From assembly GCA_045811525.1 (NCBI GenBank), contig JBJMTV010000051.1:1-64000 (forward strand): DNA of 64,000 nt, in the 5' to 3' direction. Both the position numbers and the translations under genes were made by a program. The notes under the pieces are model-generated. The model ran no database searches and was not told where the DNA came from. It saw only the letters and a list, made by a program, of their open reading frames with translations. How positions within the stretch are numbered: position 1 is the stretch's first letter; every line of letters begins with the position of its first letter. This document shows positions 52,563 through 61,058 of the stretch, piece after piece. The stretch is from VAZQ01 sp045811525. Lineage in GTDB: Bacteria; Pseudomonadota; Alphaproteobacteria; Rhizobiales; Xanthobacteraceae.

Positions 52563-53338
52563 CCCTTGCGCACCTCGCGCTGGAAGACTTCGAGACAGTG
52601 CGCCTTGATTTGTACGAAATCTGCCTGCGACAGGGTGGTGTCACTGCGCGGCCGGGCGGCATCGTAGAACACGTAGTCGGCCACCTGGGCAGGGCGGCGC
52701 GAGAGCAGGAGAATGCGGTCCGCCAGATACACCGCTTCCTCGAGATCGTGCGACACCAGGACCGTCGTGGTCCTGGTCTCGACGAAGATGCGCTGCAACT
52801 GCTCGCGCATGAACAAGGTCATCTCGTAGTCGAGCGCCGAGAACGGCTCGTCCAAGAACAGGATTTCCGGATCCACGACGAGCGCGCGCATGATGGAAAC
52901 GAGCTGCTGCTGCCCGCCGGAGAGCTCGTAGGGATAGCGATGCAGATCGATCTTTACGCCAAGTCTTGAGACCAGGTGCTCGACGCGCTGCTCGCGCGCC
53001 GCCTTGGGCAGCTTCATGAGCTTGAGCGGATATTCGATGTTGTCGACCGACCGCAGCCAGGGAAACAAGGCCTCGCGATAATTCTGAAAGACATAGCCAA
53101 ACTTGATGTCCCGCAGCAGCTTGCCTTCGAACAGAATCTCGCCCGCGTCCGGCGCAATCAGGCCGGCGATGAGGTTGATGAGTGTCGACTTGCCGCAGCC
53201 GTTCGGCCCAAATACCGAAACGAGCTTGCCGCGCGGGATGTCGAGGTCGAAGCGGTCGTAAACGGGCGCATCGCCGAAACGCTTCGTGAGCCCACGAATG
53301 GTGACATGCGCGTCCGATGCATCGGCGATTTGCGGCAT
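52559..53338 (-). CDS. ABC transporter ATP-binding protein (SsuB/TauB-type)
   Basis: Product of 259 aa. It has Walker A FGPNGCGKSTLINLIAGL, Q loop YVFQNYREALFPWLR, signature YELSGGQQQLVSIMRAL, Walker B EILFLDEPFSALDYE and switch LVSHDLEEAVYLADRI. It energises the neighbouring permease. It is shorter than MalK-type proteins, with no regulatory domain. It lies 62 bases after the binding-protein gene. Confidence 0.95.
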   Translation of the reverse strand: MPQIADASDAHVTIRGLTKRFGDAPVYDRFDLDIPRGKLVSVFGPNGCGKSTLINLIAGLIAPDAGEILFEGKLLRDIKFGYVFQNYREALFPWLRSVDNIEYPLKLMKLPKAAREQRVEHLVSRLGVKIDLHRYPYELSGGQQQLVSIMRALVVDPEILFLDEPFSALDYEMTLFMREQLQRIFVETRTTTVLVSHDLEEAVYLADRILLLSRRPAQVADYVFYDAARPRSDTTLSQADFVQIKAHCLEVFQREVRKG

Positions 53339-53400
53339 TGCGCAGCGATTGTTGCTCCCCGAAGGAGCCCGAGTGGACGCGAAAGTTTGGATGGGTTTGC

Positions 53401-54366
53401 TCAGAACGCCTGCAAGTACTTGGTCACGTCGATCGGCTGCTCCAAGGTGCCCGTCTTCACGGAGAAGTCGATGAATTTCTGAAAGTCAGCAATGTCCTTG
53501 GCGCTGAGATCCTTGGCCATGAAATAGCGCACCATGGGCACCGTATCGACCACGTCCTCTGGGGTGAACGTGTTCTTCACCAGGTGCTTGCGCGCCTCAG
53601 CCGGCTTTTCATTGATCAGACGCGCCGCCTTCTCCCATGCGGCGGTGAAGCGCTTGGCCACGTCGGGGCGGCTCTTGATGAAATCGCTTGTGAGCGCGCA
53701 GCCGCCGACGAATGCATTGGCATTGGGATCGCCGAGCACGTAATGCGCGATCACGCCGGCCTCGAGCGTGCTGGCGACGCCAAGCTTGCGCATGGTCGAG
53801 GCGTTCGGCTCCAAGGTGTAGCCCGCATCGAAGGTGCCTGCGGTCATGACATTGACATGCTGGCCCATGTCCAACTGATCGAGGCTGTAATCGCCCTCCT
53901 TGAGCCCCACGGCTGCGAGCGCCGCCTTGGCCATGGTCACATTGGCGGGTCCTGGCGCCGACATGATCTTCTTGCCCTTGAGGTCAGCGATAGTCTTCGC
54001 CTCCAAACCCCTCCGCACCACGAATTGCTCCATCTGGTAGGTCTTGTTCTGGCTGTTCACCGAGATGTACATGGCGACACCAGGCTTCTTGATGTTGGCG
54101 TTCATGCCCTCGATCGTGACCAGCACCGCCGCGGCATCGATCTGATTGGTGATCATCGCCGCGACATTGGGTGGGCCGCCAATCAGCCGCACCATTTCCG
54201 TTTCGATGTTCTGCTCCTTGAAGAAGCCAAGCTCGACTGCGACGAAATACGGCAGCGTGGAGCTCACCGGGAACACGCCGACCTTCACCTTGTCCTGCGC
54301 CGCTGCAGGGAACGTGATCAGCGCCGCGATGAGGGCGATAACACATCGTGCAGCGGGTCTGGTCAT
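53401..54366 (-). CDS. NMT1-type ABC substrate-binding protein
   Basis: Product of 321 aa from the ATG at 54366 (GGAG upstream). It has a Sec signal peptide (MTRPAARCVIALIAALITF, cleavage near AAAQ). The mature start DKVKVGVFPVSSTLPYFVAVELGFFKEQNIETEM and GGPPNVAAMITNQIDAAAV are typical of the NMT1/ThiY/SsuA family. It should deliver the operon's substrate to the adjacent permease and ATPase. It sits between the ring-opening hydrolase and the ATPase genes. Confidence 0.92.
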   Translation of the reverse strand: MTRPAARCVIALIAALITFPAAAQDKVKVGVFPVSSTLPYFVAVELGFFKEQNIETEMVRLIGGPPNVAAMITNQIDAAAVLVTIEGMNANIKKPGVAMYISVNSQNKTYQMEQFVVRRGLEAKTIADLKGKKIMSAPGPANVTMAKAALAAVGLKEGDYSLDQLDMGQHVNVMTAGTFDAGYTLEPNASTMRKLGVASTLEAGVIAHYVLGDPNANAFVGGCALTSDFIKSRPDVAKRFTAAWEKAARLINEKPAEARKHLVKNTFTPEDVVDTVPMVRYFMAKDLSAKDIADFQKFIDFSVKTGTLEQPIDVTKYLQAF

Positions 54367-54430
54367 GCGAGAGTCTCCACTTCTGAGGTCTGAAAGTGCT
54401 TGCGGCAGGCAAGCAAGATTGATGCCGTCG

Positions 54431-55525
54431 TCACTCACCGGCATCGATGATGGCAATGACCGGACCGCCCCCCTGTGGGCCCTGATGCATGGCATCGACC
54501 GAGACGAAAACGGCGGGGTCGCCAATCGCTGCAGCTGCCACGCCGCCTACTGCGGCCTTCGCATGACGGTGATGGTGCACGTCGGAATCGTCGAGCATGA
54601 TCTGCCGGCGTCCGCGCAAGGTGCCGTGTCGATCAGCCTCGCATTTGATGAAGCAGTTTACCAGGCGGCCCTTCAGGTCGTCGGCGCGCGGGCGCTCCGG
54701 GAGCTGGAGCCCGGCGTTGCGGATCGCTTCATAGATCCCGTCGACATCGAGCGCATCGCGCATGATCGCGTGGCCAATGCGATAGCGCCCACCCGCGCCC
54801 GGCTTGTTTCCCAGCAGCACGATCTGCGCTTGCGTCAGCTCCACGCCGGACGAGCACGAGGCAACCGCCGAATAGAGCTCGAGGTCCTTGCAGATCTGCT
54901 CTGCGCGCGGCATGCCGATCTCACCCAGCGCGACCGCGATGCCAAGGGCCGTGGTGCCGTTCGAGACGCCCATCGAATCGTGCACCTCGCAGGCGACGTG
55001 CTGCCCGCGCGATTGCGCATCGCGCACCGATTCAATGGTGAGGAGGGGCGTCTTGGTCTGCACATAATGCACGTCGTGCGCCTCGGTGATGCCAGCGTCG
55101 CGCATGGCATCCTGCACGGCAGCCGCGACCTTCTCCACCATCGCCGGCCGGCCGATGTCCTCGGGGCTGAGTTCGCTGCTCATGGCCGTGCCGATGGCGA
55201 GGCGCGACTGCGAGGCGGATCCGGTCTGGGCATTTCTGGCAAACACTGTGCCATGCGGCGTAATCACGCCGTCGCACCCGCCGGACCACACCATGGGAAT
55301 GGCACCTATGTCTCCCTCATTGCGCGATCCGCGCTGCTGCAGAACGCGACGGAATGCCTGATCGGCGAGAATGCGTGTGAAGTCGTTGACCCCGCCGTTG
55401 CCTTCGGTCTTGCCGATCACCGCGATGACCTCATCGGCCGTGAACTGCCCACGGGCGATGCAGGCCTCGAGCCCGGAGGCGTCCTGCACCGACTTGAGCT
55501 CAATCTTGGCAACCTCTATGGCCAT
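54431..55525 (-). CDS. Ring-opening amidohydrolase (barbiturase/cyanuric acid hydrolase family)
   Basis: Product of 364 aa, the family's usual length, from the ATG at 55525 (AGAGGA upstream). The family is built of three similar domains, each giving one Lys-Ser pair. Candidates here are Lys39 (VIGKTEGNGGVNDF) with Ser81 (SGGCDGVITPHG), Lys158 (VQTKTPLL) with Ser226 (SCSSGVELTQAQ), and Lys294 (FIKCEAD) with Ser342 (VSVDAMHQGPQGGGP). Spacing matches that known for AtzD. These enzymes open barbiturate or cyanuric acid rings; which ring is used here cannot be decided. It lies 8 bases after hyuB. Confidence 0.9.
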   Translation of the reverse strand: MAIEVAKIELKSVQDASGLEACIARGQFTADEVIAVIGKTEGNGGVNDFTRILADQAFRRVLQQRGSRNEGDIGAIPMVWSGGCDGVITPHGTVFARNAQTGSASQSRLAIGTAMSSELSPEDIGRPAMVEKVAAAVQDAMRDAGITEAHDVHYVQTKTPLLTIESVRDAQSRGQHVACEVHDSMGVSNGTTALGIAVALGEIGMPRAEQICKDLELYSAVASCSSGVELTQAQIVLLGNKPGAGGRYRIGHAIMRDALDVDGIYEAIRNAGLQLPERPRADDLKGRLVNCFIKCEADRHGTLRGRRQIMLDDSDVHHHRHAKAAVGGVAAAAIGDPAVFVSVDAMHQGPQGGGPVIAIIDAGE

Positions 55526-55533
55526 CGTTCCTC

Positions 55534-57411
55534 TCACCCGCGCATGCGCGGCAGACATTCGCCGCGCACCATCTGCGCGTAGCCATCGCCGCGGTCGATC
55601 ATCGGCGGCGGAGCCGTCCGCTGCGCCTGCATCTGCGCGCGCAAAGTATTTGTCTCTGTCGCATCAAGCGTCGCCTCATCGCCGACGCTGACGATCACCA
55701 CGCCATACTCCTCACGCGCGGCAAGGCTCGAGACTTTGTCTTCAATCACATCGCCCAGTACCAACTCGAGCTCGCGCTCGAGCGGATCGCCCCAGCCGCC
55801 GCCGCCCGTGGTCACCACGCGCACCACCTGCCCAGCCAGCACCGGCTCGCCGTCTACCAGTCCGCCGAGATCGCGCGGCTGACCCTCGAGGTCCACCGTC
55901 ACGCAGAAGGGCTGGCCGGCTTTGCCGCCGTTGACCCCATAGCAGCCGAGCCGCACCCGATCGGCCGTCACGATGGTACGACAGTCGAGCAGGGCGCGGT
56001 AATGCTTCTCATAGCCGAGCCCCCCGCGGCGCTTGCCCGCACCCCCGGAATCCGTACGCAAAGCGAGCTTCTCGACCAGCAGCGGAAATCGGGTCTCGGT
56101 AAACTCGGCCGGCTGGTTGCGCGAATCCGGCACGATGTGGATCGCGTCGTTGCCATCGGCGTAGGAGCGCCCGCCGGAACCACCTCCCAGCACCTCGCGC
56201 GAGAGGAACGGATTCCCCTCAAGGTCGTGCCCGAAGAAGCCCGTATAACGAATGGTCTCCTGGTCTGCTGGGATGCGGCCCTCAACGGCCTGCGCGACGA
56301 CGCCGGCAAGGAGGCCAAGGCAGCGCAGCAGCACGAAGGAGCGCGCATTCGTCGCCGCGGGCCAGCGCGGCGTAATGAGCGTGCCCTTGTCGGGAAAGCG
56401 CACCTCGAATACCTCGCACACCCCTTCATTGACGTGGATCTCGGCAGAGCGCTCGGGTGTATCGGCAAGGTTGCGCAGAATGGGCGCGATCCACTTAATG
56501 AGAAACGCGCCGCCGGCATAGTCGGCGGGCCAGTTGATGGGGCCGCTCGACTGCGCATCCGTGCCGGTGAAGTCGAGAATGATGCGCTCGCCCCGCTTGA
56601 TCATCTTCAATGCAAGCTTGTGCAGCTTGGGATCGGTAACGCCGTCGTGCTCGACGTAATCCTCCCAGGCATATTCGCCGTCGGCGATCTTCGGAAGAAG
56701 CTCATGTCGGTAGATGTCGCGGCACTTATCGAGGATCGCCTGAAAACAGGCCTCCATGGTCTCGCGTCCAAACCGGGCGAACAGCCCTTCCATCCTGCGG
56801 GCGCCCATGACGCAGGCCTGCACCTCGCTATCGAGGTCAGCGGCCAACGTTTCGGGCAGGCGCGTGTTGCGTTTGATAATGGTGAACACCGCCTCGTTGC
56901 GCACGCCGCGGTCGTAAAGCTTGATGGGAGGGATGGCGAGGCCTTCCTCGAAGACAGTGGTGGCGGTGCCCGGCATGGAGCCAGGCACACGGCCACCGAT
57001 ATCGTCATGATGGCCGAACGCCTGGATGTAGGCGACCACCTCGCCGTCGTGAAAAACAGGGACGGTGCTGCAGAGGTCGGGGAGATGGCCGATCGAGCCT
57101 TCGGTGAGATAGGTGTCATTCATCAAGAACACGTCGCCCGGGTGCATGGTGTCCGGCGGAAAGTCGCGCGCCACGGCATTGGGCATGGCGGAATAGGAAC
57201 GCCCGGTCAGCTTACGGCAGCGACGGTCGAATAGTCCGACCCGGTAGTCGTGCGCCTCACGGATCATCGGCGAGCGGGCGGTGCGCTCGATGGCAAATTC
57301 AATCTCTGCCTCGATCGAGTTCAACGTCCCTTCGACGATCTGCAGGACGATAGGATCAACGAGAGCTTGCGCTTCGTTCTTCGCCGCTGTGGCATTGAGG
57401 GTCGGACTCAC
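55534..57411 (-). CDS. hyuB: Hydantoinase B / oxoprolinase-type subunit
   Basis: Product of 625 aa with HyuB motifs: IVEGTLNSIEAEIEFAIERTARSPMIREAHDY, AMPNAVARDFPPDTMHPGDVFLMNDTY, GHLPDLCSTVPVFHDGEVVAYIQAFGHHDDIGG and TTGGGGWGDPLERE near the end. About 45 residues follow that last motif, making it longer than most HyuB proteins. With HyuA it forms an ATP-dependent enzyme opening cyclic amides such as hydantoins, 5-oxoproline or lactams. It overlaps hyuA by four bases. Confidence 0.94.
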   Translation of the reverse strand: MSPTLNATAAKNEAQALVDPIVLQIVEGTLNSIEAEIEFAIERTARSPMIREAHDYRVGLFDRRCRKLTGRSYSAMPNAVARDFPPDTMHPGDVFLMNDTYLTEGSIGHLPDLCSTVPVFHDGEVVAYIQAFGHHDDIGGRVPGSMPGTATTVFEEGLAIPPIKLYDRGVRNEAVFTIIKRNTRLPETLAADLDSEVQACVMGARRMEGLFARFGRETMEACFQAILDKCRDIYRHELLPKIADGEYAWEDYVEHDGVTDPKLHKLALKMIKRGERIILDFTGTDAQSSGPINWPADYAGGAFLIKWIAPILRNLADTPERSAEIHVNEGVCEVFEVRFPDKGTLITPRWPAATNARSFVLLRCLGLLAGVVAQAVEGRIPADQETIRYTGFFGHDLEGNPFLSREVLGGGSGGRSYADGNDAIHIVPDSRNQPAEFTETRFPLLVEKLALRTDSGGAGKRRGGLGYEKHYRALLDCRTIVTADRVRLGCYGVNGGKAGQPFCVTVDLEGQPRDLGGLVDGEPVLAGQVVRVVTTGGGGWGDPLERELELVLGDVIEDKVSSLAAREEYGVVIVSVGDEATLDATETNTLRAQMQAQRTAPPPMIDRGDGYAQMVRGECLPRMRG

Positions 57412-59504
57412 GCTGCTGCCTCTCGCGCTGCTTGTCGCGATCGGATGATCAATATGCCGTGCGGGTCGACCTCCAGCGTCTGTTCCGGGAACACCACGGT
57501 CGTCGATCCAAACTCCTCCACGACCGCCGGTCCCTCCAGCCGATGTCCCGGCGGCAGTGCGGCGCGGTCATATGTCGGCGTCTCGCGAAAGCTGTCGTCC
57601 ACATAGACCGACCTGACGCCTGTTGCGCGCACGGTTGGTTCGTGGCGCGGCGCGAGCCTGGGGAGCTGCGGCCGCTCGATGACACCAAAGCCGGACACTG
57701 CGAAGTTAACCAGCTCCACCTTCTGCGCGCCAGCATAGTTGTAGCCAAATGTCCGCAGATGCGCGGCATGGAAGTTTTCTATGAGGCGGCGAAGAAATTC
57801 TGCATCGACAGTCCCGCCCGGCGCTGAGACCCGCACCTCCATCGATTGTCCGGCATAGCGGATGTCAGCCTCGCGCACGATACGGATGCGCGCGCGATCA
57901 ATTCCGTCGCGCTCGAGCGTGTCCAGCGCCTGATGCTCGAGCTCGGCATAAAGTGCAGCGAGCGTGGTGAGATCCACGCCTGTCTCGTGCATGACTGTGG
58001 TGATGATGTGATCGGTGCGCCAGTCGACTGCCAGCAGACCGAAAGCCGAAAGGTTGCCTGGATTAGGCGGGACGATGCAGGCCTTCATGGCAAGGAGCTC
58101 CATGACCGCCGGCGACTGCGCCGGACCCGCTCCGCCGAACGCGAGCAGCGCGAAGTTGCGCGGATCGATGCCGCGCTGGATCGTCATCTGCCTGATGGCA
58201 TTGGCCTGACTCCAGTTGGCGATCTCGATGATTCCCTGTGCAAGCTCTTCCACCGTCAGAGCGCCCGGGAGTCGCTCGGCGAGCGCTGCCAATCCGGCGC
58301 GCGCGCGCGCGGCATCGAGGACGATGCCACCGCCGATCAGGGCGGGCGGGATACGCCCGAGCACGAGGTTCGCGTCAGTGATGGTCGGATCGGGTCCACC
58401 ATTCGGATAACACATGGGCCCGGGCTCGGCGCCGGCGCTTTTTGGTCCGACCTTGAGATGTCCCTCGCGGCTGATCCAGGCGATGGAGCCGCCGCCGGTG
58501 CCGATCGTCTCGATGTCGATCATCGGTATGCGCACGGGAAAGCGGCCGACCGCACCGCCGTTTGTCATGTGCGGCGCGCCCGCCTCAATGAGGCAGAGGT
58601 CGGTCGAGGTGCCGCCGGCATCGAGCGTCACCACGTCGGGAAACCCGGCGATCTGCGCAATCACGGCGCTGCCGAGTGCACCCGCTGCCGGTCCCGACAG
58701 CGCCGTAGTAATCGGTTTCTTCACGACCTCTGCGGCACTCGCCACCCCGCCGCTCGACTGCATGACCAGGAACGGCGTCTTGGCGAGAGGGCCGAGCTCG
58801 CCATGCACACGCCGGAGATAACGCTCCATGGGCGGCTTCACAAACGCATCGACCAATGTGGTCATCGCCCGTTCGTACTCACGATACTCGGGCAGCACGG
58901 CGCTGGAGAGTGATAACGCGATCTCGGGACACTCCTCGGCGAGAATCTCCGCCACCCTGCGCTCATGCGCGGGGTTGGCATAGGAGTGCAACAGGCACAC
59001 GCCGATCGCACGCACCCCGCGCGCGCGCAATGATCGCGCTGCGGCGCGGACGTCCGCCTCGTCCAGAGCACGCAATTCCTCACCGCGAAAATTGAGCCGC
59101 CCGGCCACCTCGCGGACCAGCTGCAGGGGAACAATGCGCTCGGGCTTCACCCAGAAATAGGAGTTGCCATATCCCTCGGGCACTGATTGCCGCGCGATCT
59201 CCAAGATGTGCCGGAAACCGGCCGTCACGATGAGACCAAGCGCGGTGATCTCCCCTTGCAGCAGCGCATTCGTTGCCACGGTGGTGCCATGCGCAAGGCC
59301 AGCGACATCTCCCGCGCCCGCGTCGGCCTCCGCGAGAATGAGGTTAACGCCGCGGACCAGACCGATGGCCGGATTTGCCGGTGTGCTCGCCACCTTGGTG
59401 ACCCGCATCGTACCGGCATGGCTATCGACTGACACAATGTCGGTGAAGGTGCCGCCGGTATCGATGCCGATCCGCAACCGTGGGCGTGAAACGGGTCCAG
59501 TCAT
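57408..59504 (-). CDS. hyuA: Hydantoinase A / oxoprolinase-type ATPase subunit
   Basis: Product of 698 aa. The ASKHA ATPase opening is RIGIDTGGTFTDIVSVD (residues 11-27), followed by AHGTTVATNALLQGE, SSGGVASAAEVVKKP, DAGGTSTDLCLIE, IGTGGGSIAWI and FGGAGPAQ. HyuA phosphorylates the cyclic amide so that HyuB can open it. First gene of a seven-gene minus-strand operon; a plausible promoter is about 50 bases upstream. There are no upstream regulators on either side. Confidence 0.95.
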   Translation of the reverse strand: MTGPVSRPRLRIGIDTGGTFTDIVSVDSHAGTMRVTKVASTPANPAIGLVRGVNLILAEADAGAGDVAGLAHGTTVATNALLQGEITALGLIVTAGFRHILEIARQSVPEGYGNSYFWVKPERIVPLQLVREVAGRLNFRGEELRALDEADVRAAARSLRARGVRAIGVCLLHSYANPAHERRVAEILAEECPEIALSLSSAVLPEYREYERAMTTLVDAFVKPPMERYLRRVHGELGPLAKTPFLVMQSSGGVASAAEVVKKPITTALSGPAAGALGSAVIAQIAGFPDVVTLDAGGTSTDLCLIEAGAPHMTNGGAVGRFPVRIPMIDIETIGTGGGSIAWISREGHLKVGPKSAGAEPGPMCYPNGGPDPTITDANLVLGRIPPALIGGGIVLDAARARAGLAALAERLPGALTVEELAQGIIEIANWSQANAIRQMTIQRGIDPRNFALLAFGGAGPAQSPAVMELLAMKACIVPPNPGNLSAFGLLAVDWRTDHIITTVMHETGVDLTTLAALYAELEHQALDTLERDGIDRARIRIVREADIRYAGQSMEVRVSAPGGTVDAEFLRRLIENFHAAHLRTFGYNYAGAQKVELVNFAVSGFGVIERPQLPRLAPRHEPTVRATGVRSVYVDDSFRETPTYDRAALPPGHRLEGPAVVEEFGSTTVVFPEQTLEVDPHGILIIRSRQAAREAAA

Positions 59505-59550
59505 GCCTATGATCCCGTTCAGCCTCAGCTACGCTCATTGCTCGCGACAC

Positions 59551-59579
59551 ATATGAACGCTGGTCCAGAGTTGAGTCAA
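59551..59579 (-). promoter_or_regulatory. Possible sigma-70-type promoter of the hyuA operon
   Basis: On the minus strand, TTGACT (59579-59574) and TCATAT (59556-59551) are spaced by 17 bases and lie 47 bases before the hyuA ATG. The -10 is a poor match. The -35 partly overlaps the small palindrome TTGAGTCAA (59571-59579), which could be an operator. Confidence 0.35.
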
Positions 59580-59671
59580 AGACCTCACGGAACGTCTGCG
59601 TGCAGGATGGCCTTGCGCGCAGGGACAGCCGTGCGACTGCTTTGTCAGACGCAGGCGGCCAGCCGCACCAA

Positions 59672-60031
59672 TTAGCCGCGGCGAAGCGCGTACTTGAACA
59701 GCTTGAATATGGTGTAGAGCGAAAGCTCCACGCTGGCGGTCAGCAGAAGCAGAAACAGCGAGCGCTGGCCGAGATCGTCGCTGATGGCGCCGCGGATCTT
59801 GTACTTCACATCGATCGGGAGGTAGGCATCGACCAGGTCGTAGAGCCAAATGGTCAAGGGTTGCAGTCTGACATAGCACCAGCCTAGCCAATCCAGCCGG
59901 TAGGCGTGCAGATAGGCATAGAGAGCCCACACCACGACAATGGTTACGAAAAGAAGGAGCGTCTTGCCGAGAAACAGCCAGATGAATGCTGGCTCGCGCC
60001 GCGCCCCGTGCTCTGTGCTGATCACTGGCAT
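59672..60031 (-). CDS. Small membrane protein of unknown function
   Basis: Product of 119 aa if started at the ATG at 60031 (MPVISTEHGARREPAFIWLF); a longer form starting near 60094 is possible. Two membrane segments are predicted: LGKTLLLFVTIVVVWALYAYL and SLFLLLLTASVELSLYTIF, joined by a loop with YRLDWLGWCYVRLQ and DAYLPIDVKYKI. I do not recognise a family. It is not part of the hyuA operon by spacing (167 bases) and has no strong ribosome binding site. Confidence 0.6.
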   Translation of the reverse strand: MPVISTEHGARREPAFIWLFLGKTLLLFVTIVVVWALYAYLHAYRLDWLGWCYVRLQPLTIWLYDLVDAYLPIDVKYKIRGAISDDLGQRSLFLLLLTASVELSLYTIFKLFKYALRRG

Positions 60032-60171
60032 TGGGGGCAATTCGCTGACCGAAGAGCGGCGCCGATCAGGTCGGCCTATGCGGGTGTGGAGCAAATCAAT
60101 GCCGCCGCCGCGGGCCCGCCGCGGCGGCTCGTGGCCGCGTGCGTGCGCGACCGCTCAGGAAGGTAATTGGT

Positions 60172-60414
60172 TTATTTCTTCTTCGTGGCAGGGACCCGGC
60201 GACAATAGGCTTTGCGCTTTTCCTTCCCCGTCTTGGAATCAACCGTTGCTGCGACCCACTGACAGTCAGTGCGGTCTTTGCAGCCCATTTCCTCTTTGAG
60301 CGTCGTGCAGCTTGCCGGCGGCGGTGCCTTTGGTTCCGCAGAAACGGTGGCAAACGATGCCGCCGTCACGATAACGACGGCAGCGGCAAGCATGCCGAGC
60401 ATTGCCTTGATCAT
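60172..60414 (-). CDS. Small secreted cysteine-containing protein, 80 aa
   Basis: Perfect AGGAGGT five bases before the ATG at 60414. It has a Sec signal peptide (MIKAMLGMLAAAVVIVTAAS, cleavage near VSAEP), giving a mature peptide of about 53 residues with four cysteines (Cys36, Cys45, Cys51, Cys71) in the pattern SCTTLKEEMGCKDRTDCQW...YCRR, which could form two disulfides, and a Lys-rich end. Function unknown; many small periplasmic proteins of this type are seen in Bradyrhizobium-like genomes. Confidence 0.75.
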   Translation of the reverse strand: MIKAMLGMLAAAVVIVTAASFATVSAEPKAPPPASCTTLKEEMGCKDRTDCQWVAATVDSKTGKEKRKAYCRRVPATKKK

Positions 60415-60437
60415 GGGACCTCCTCACACCTGTTTTT

Positions 60438-60455
60438 CAATTGGATATCCAATTG
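60438..60455. promoter_or_regulatory. Perfect 18-bp palindrome in the promoter of the secreted peptide gene
   Basis: CAATTGGATATCCAATTG is its own reverse complement. It lies 24 bases upstream of the 60414 start. A TTGACC (60474-60469, minus strand) upstream would place a -10 region inside the palindrome, as expected for a repressor operator. The segment is AT-rich compared with its surroundings. Confidence 0.5.
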
Positions 60456-60662
60456 CACGGACAATTTAGGTCAATTTAAACTTGCCCGCAATTGGGCTTT
60501 GAATTTGTCCCTGCTTAAAGCATCGCCAAATCGCGAGCCACCGTACGATTGAGGGCCACGCCACGACATGTTCGGACGTTGCCGCGCGATTCGATGCGCG
60601 GGCTGCCATTCAGCTACTACGAAGATAATGCAAGCCGTTTCTCCCGCGCGTGAAGACAACAG

Positions 60663-60890
60663 CTACTCGACGATCTCGAGCTCCTCCAGCCATCGCATGA
60701 ACAGGTGCGCCGCAGCATGGGCCTGTTCGCGCGTCTGCGCGCGTTCGAGCCCATGCAGCACCTCGTCGCGCTGGTCGATACCCGGTCGCGGCTCATGCTC
60801 GCGCACGAATGCGATCGCGTCCTCGATGTTGCGGATGATGCGGCCGTCGATCAGCCGCAGCTCAGGGGTAAAGGTAAAATCAGTGTACAT
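60663..60890 (-). CDS. Conserved-looking small protein, 75 aa
   Basis: Starts MYTDFTFTPELRLIDGRIIRNIEDAIAFVREHEPRPG and ends AAAHLFMRWLEELEIVE; acidic, mostly helical, soluble. The layout (PELRLIDG...DAIAF...RPGxDxRDEVL) resembles a short family of unknown function in Bradyrhizobium-type genomes, as far as I recall. The same frame is open far upstream, but that part has no recognisable coding character, so the ATG at 60890 is chosen. No clear Shine-Dalgarno. Confidence 0.6.
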   Translation of the reverse strand: MYTDFTFTPELRLIDGRIIRNIEDAIAFVREHEPRPGIDQRDEVLHGLERAQTREQAHAAAHLFMRWLEELEIVE

Positions 60891-61058
60891 GGTCAAGCAA
60901 ACGGCGGACAGTTTCGAATGTTCCCGACGAAAACGGAAGCCGGATGAATGCTCCCGGGGCTCGGTCGGGGAGCTGCCTATGGAGTGCACGGAAGGAGCAG
61001 CGCTCGGCGCTGAAGGAACCCGGGGCGGGCCTTCGGCTTGATACCGCGGGAGAGCCAA

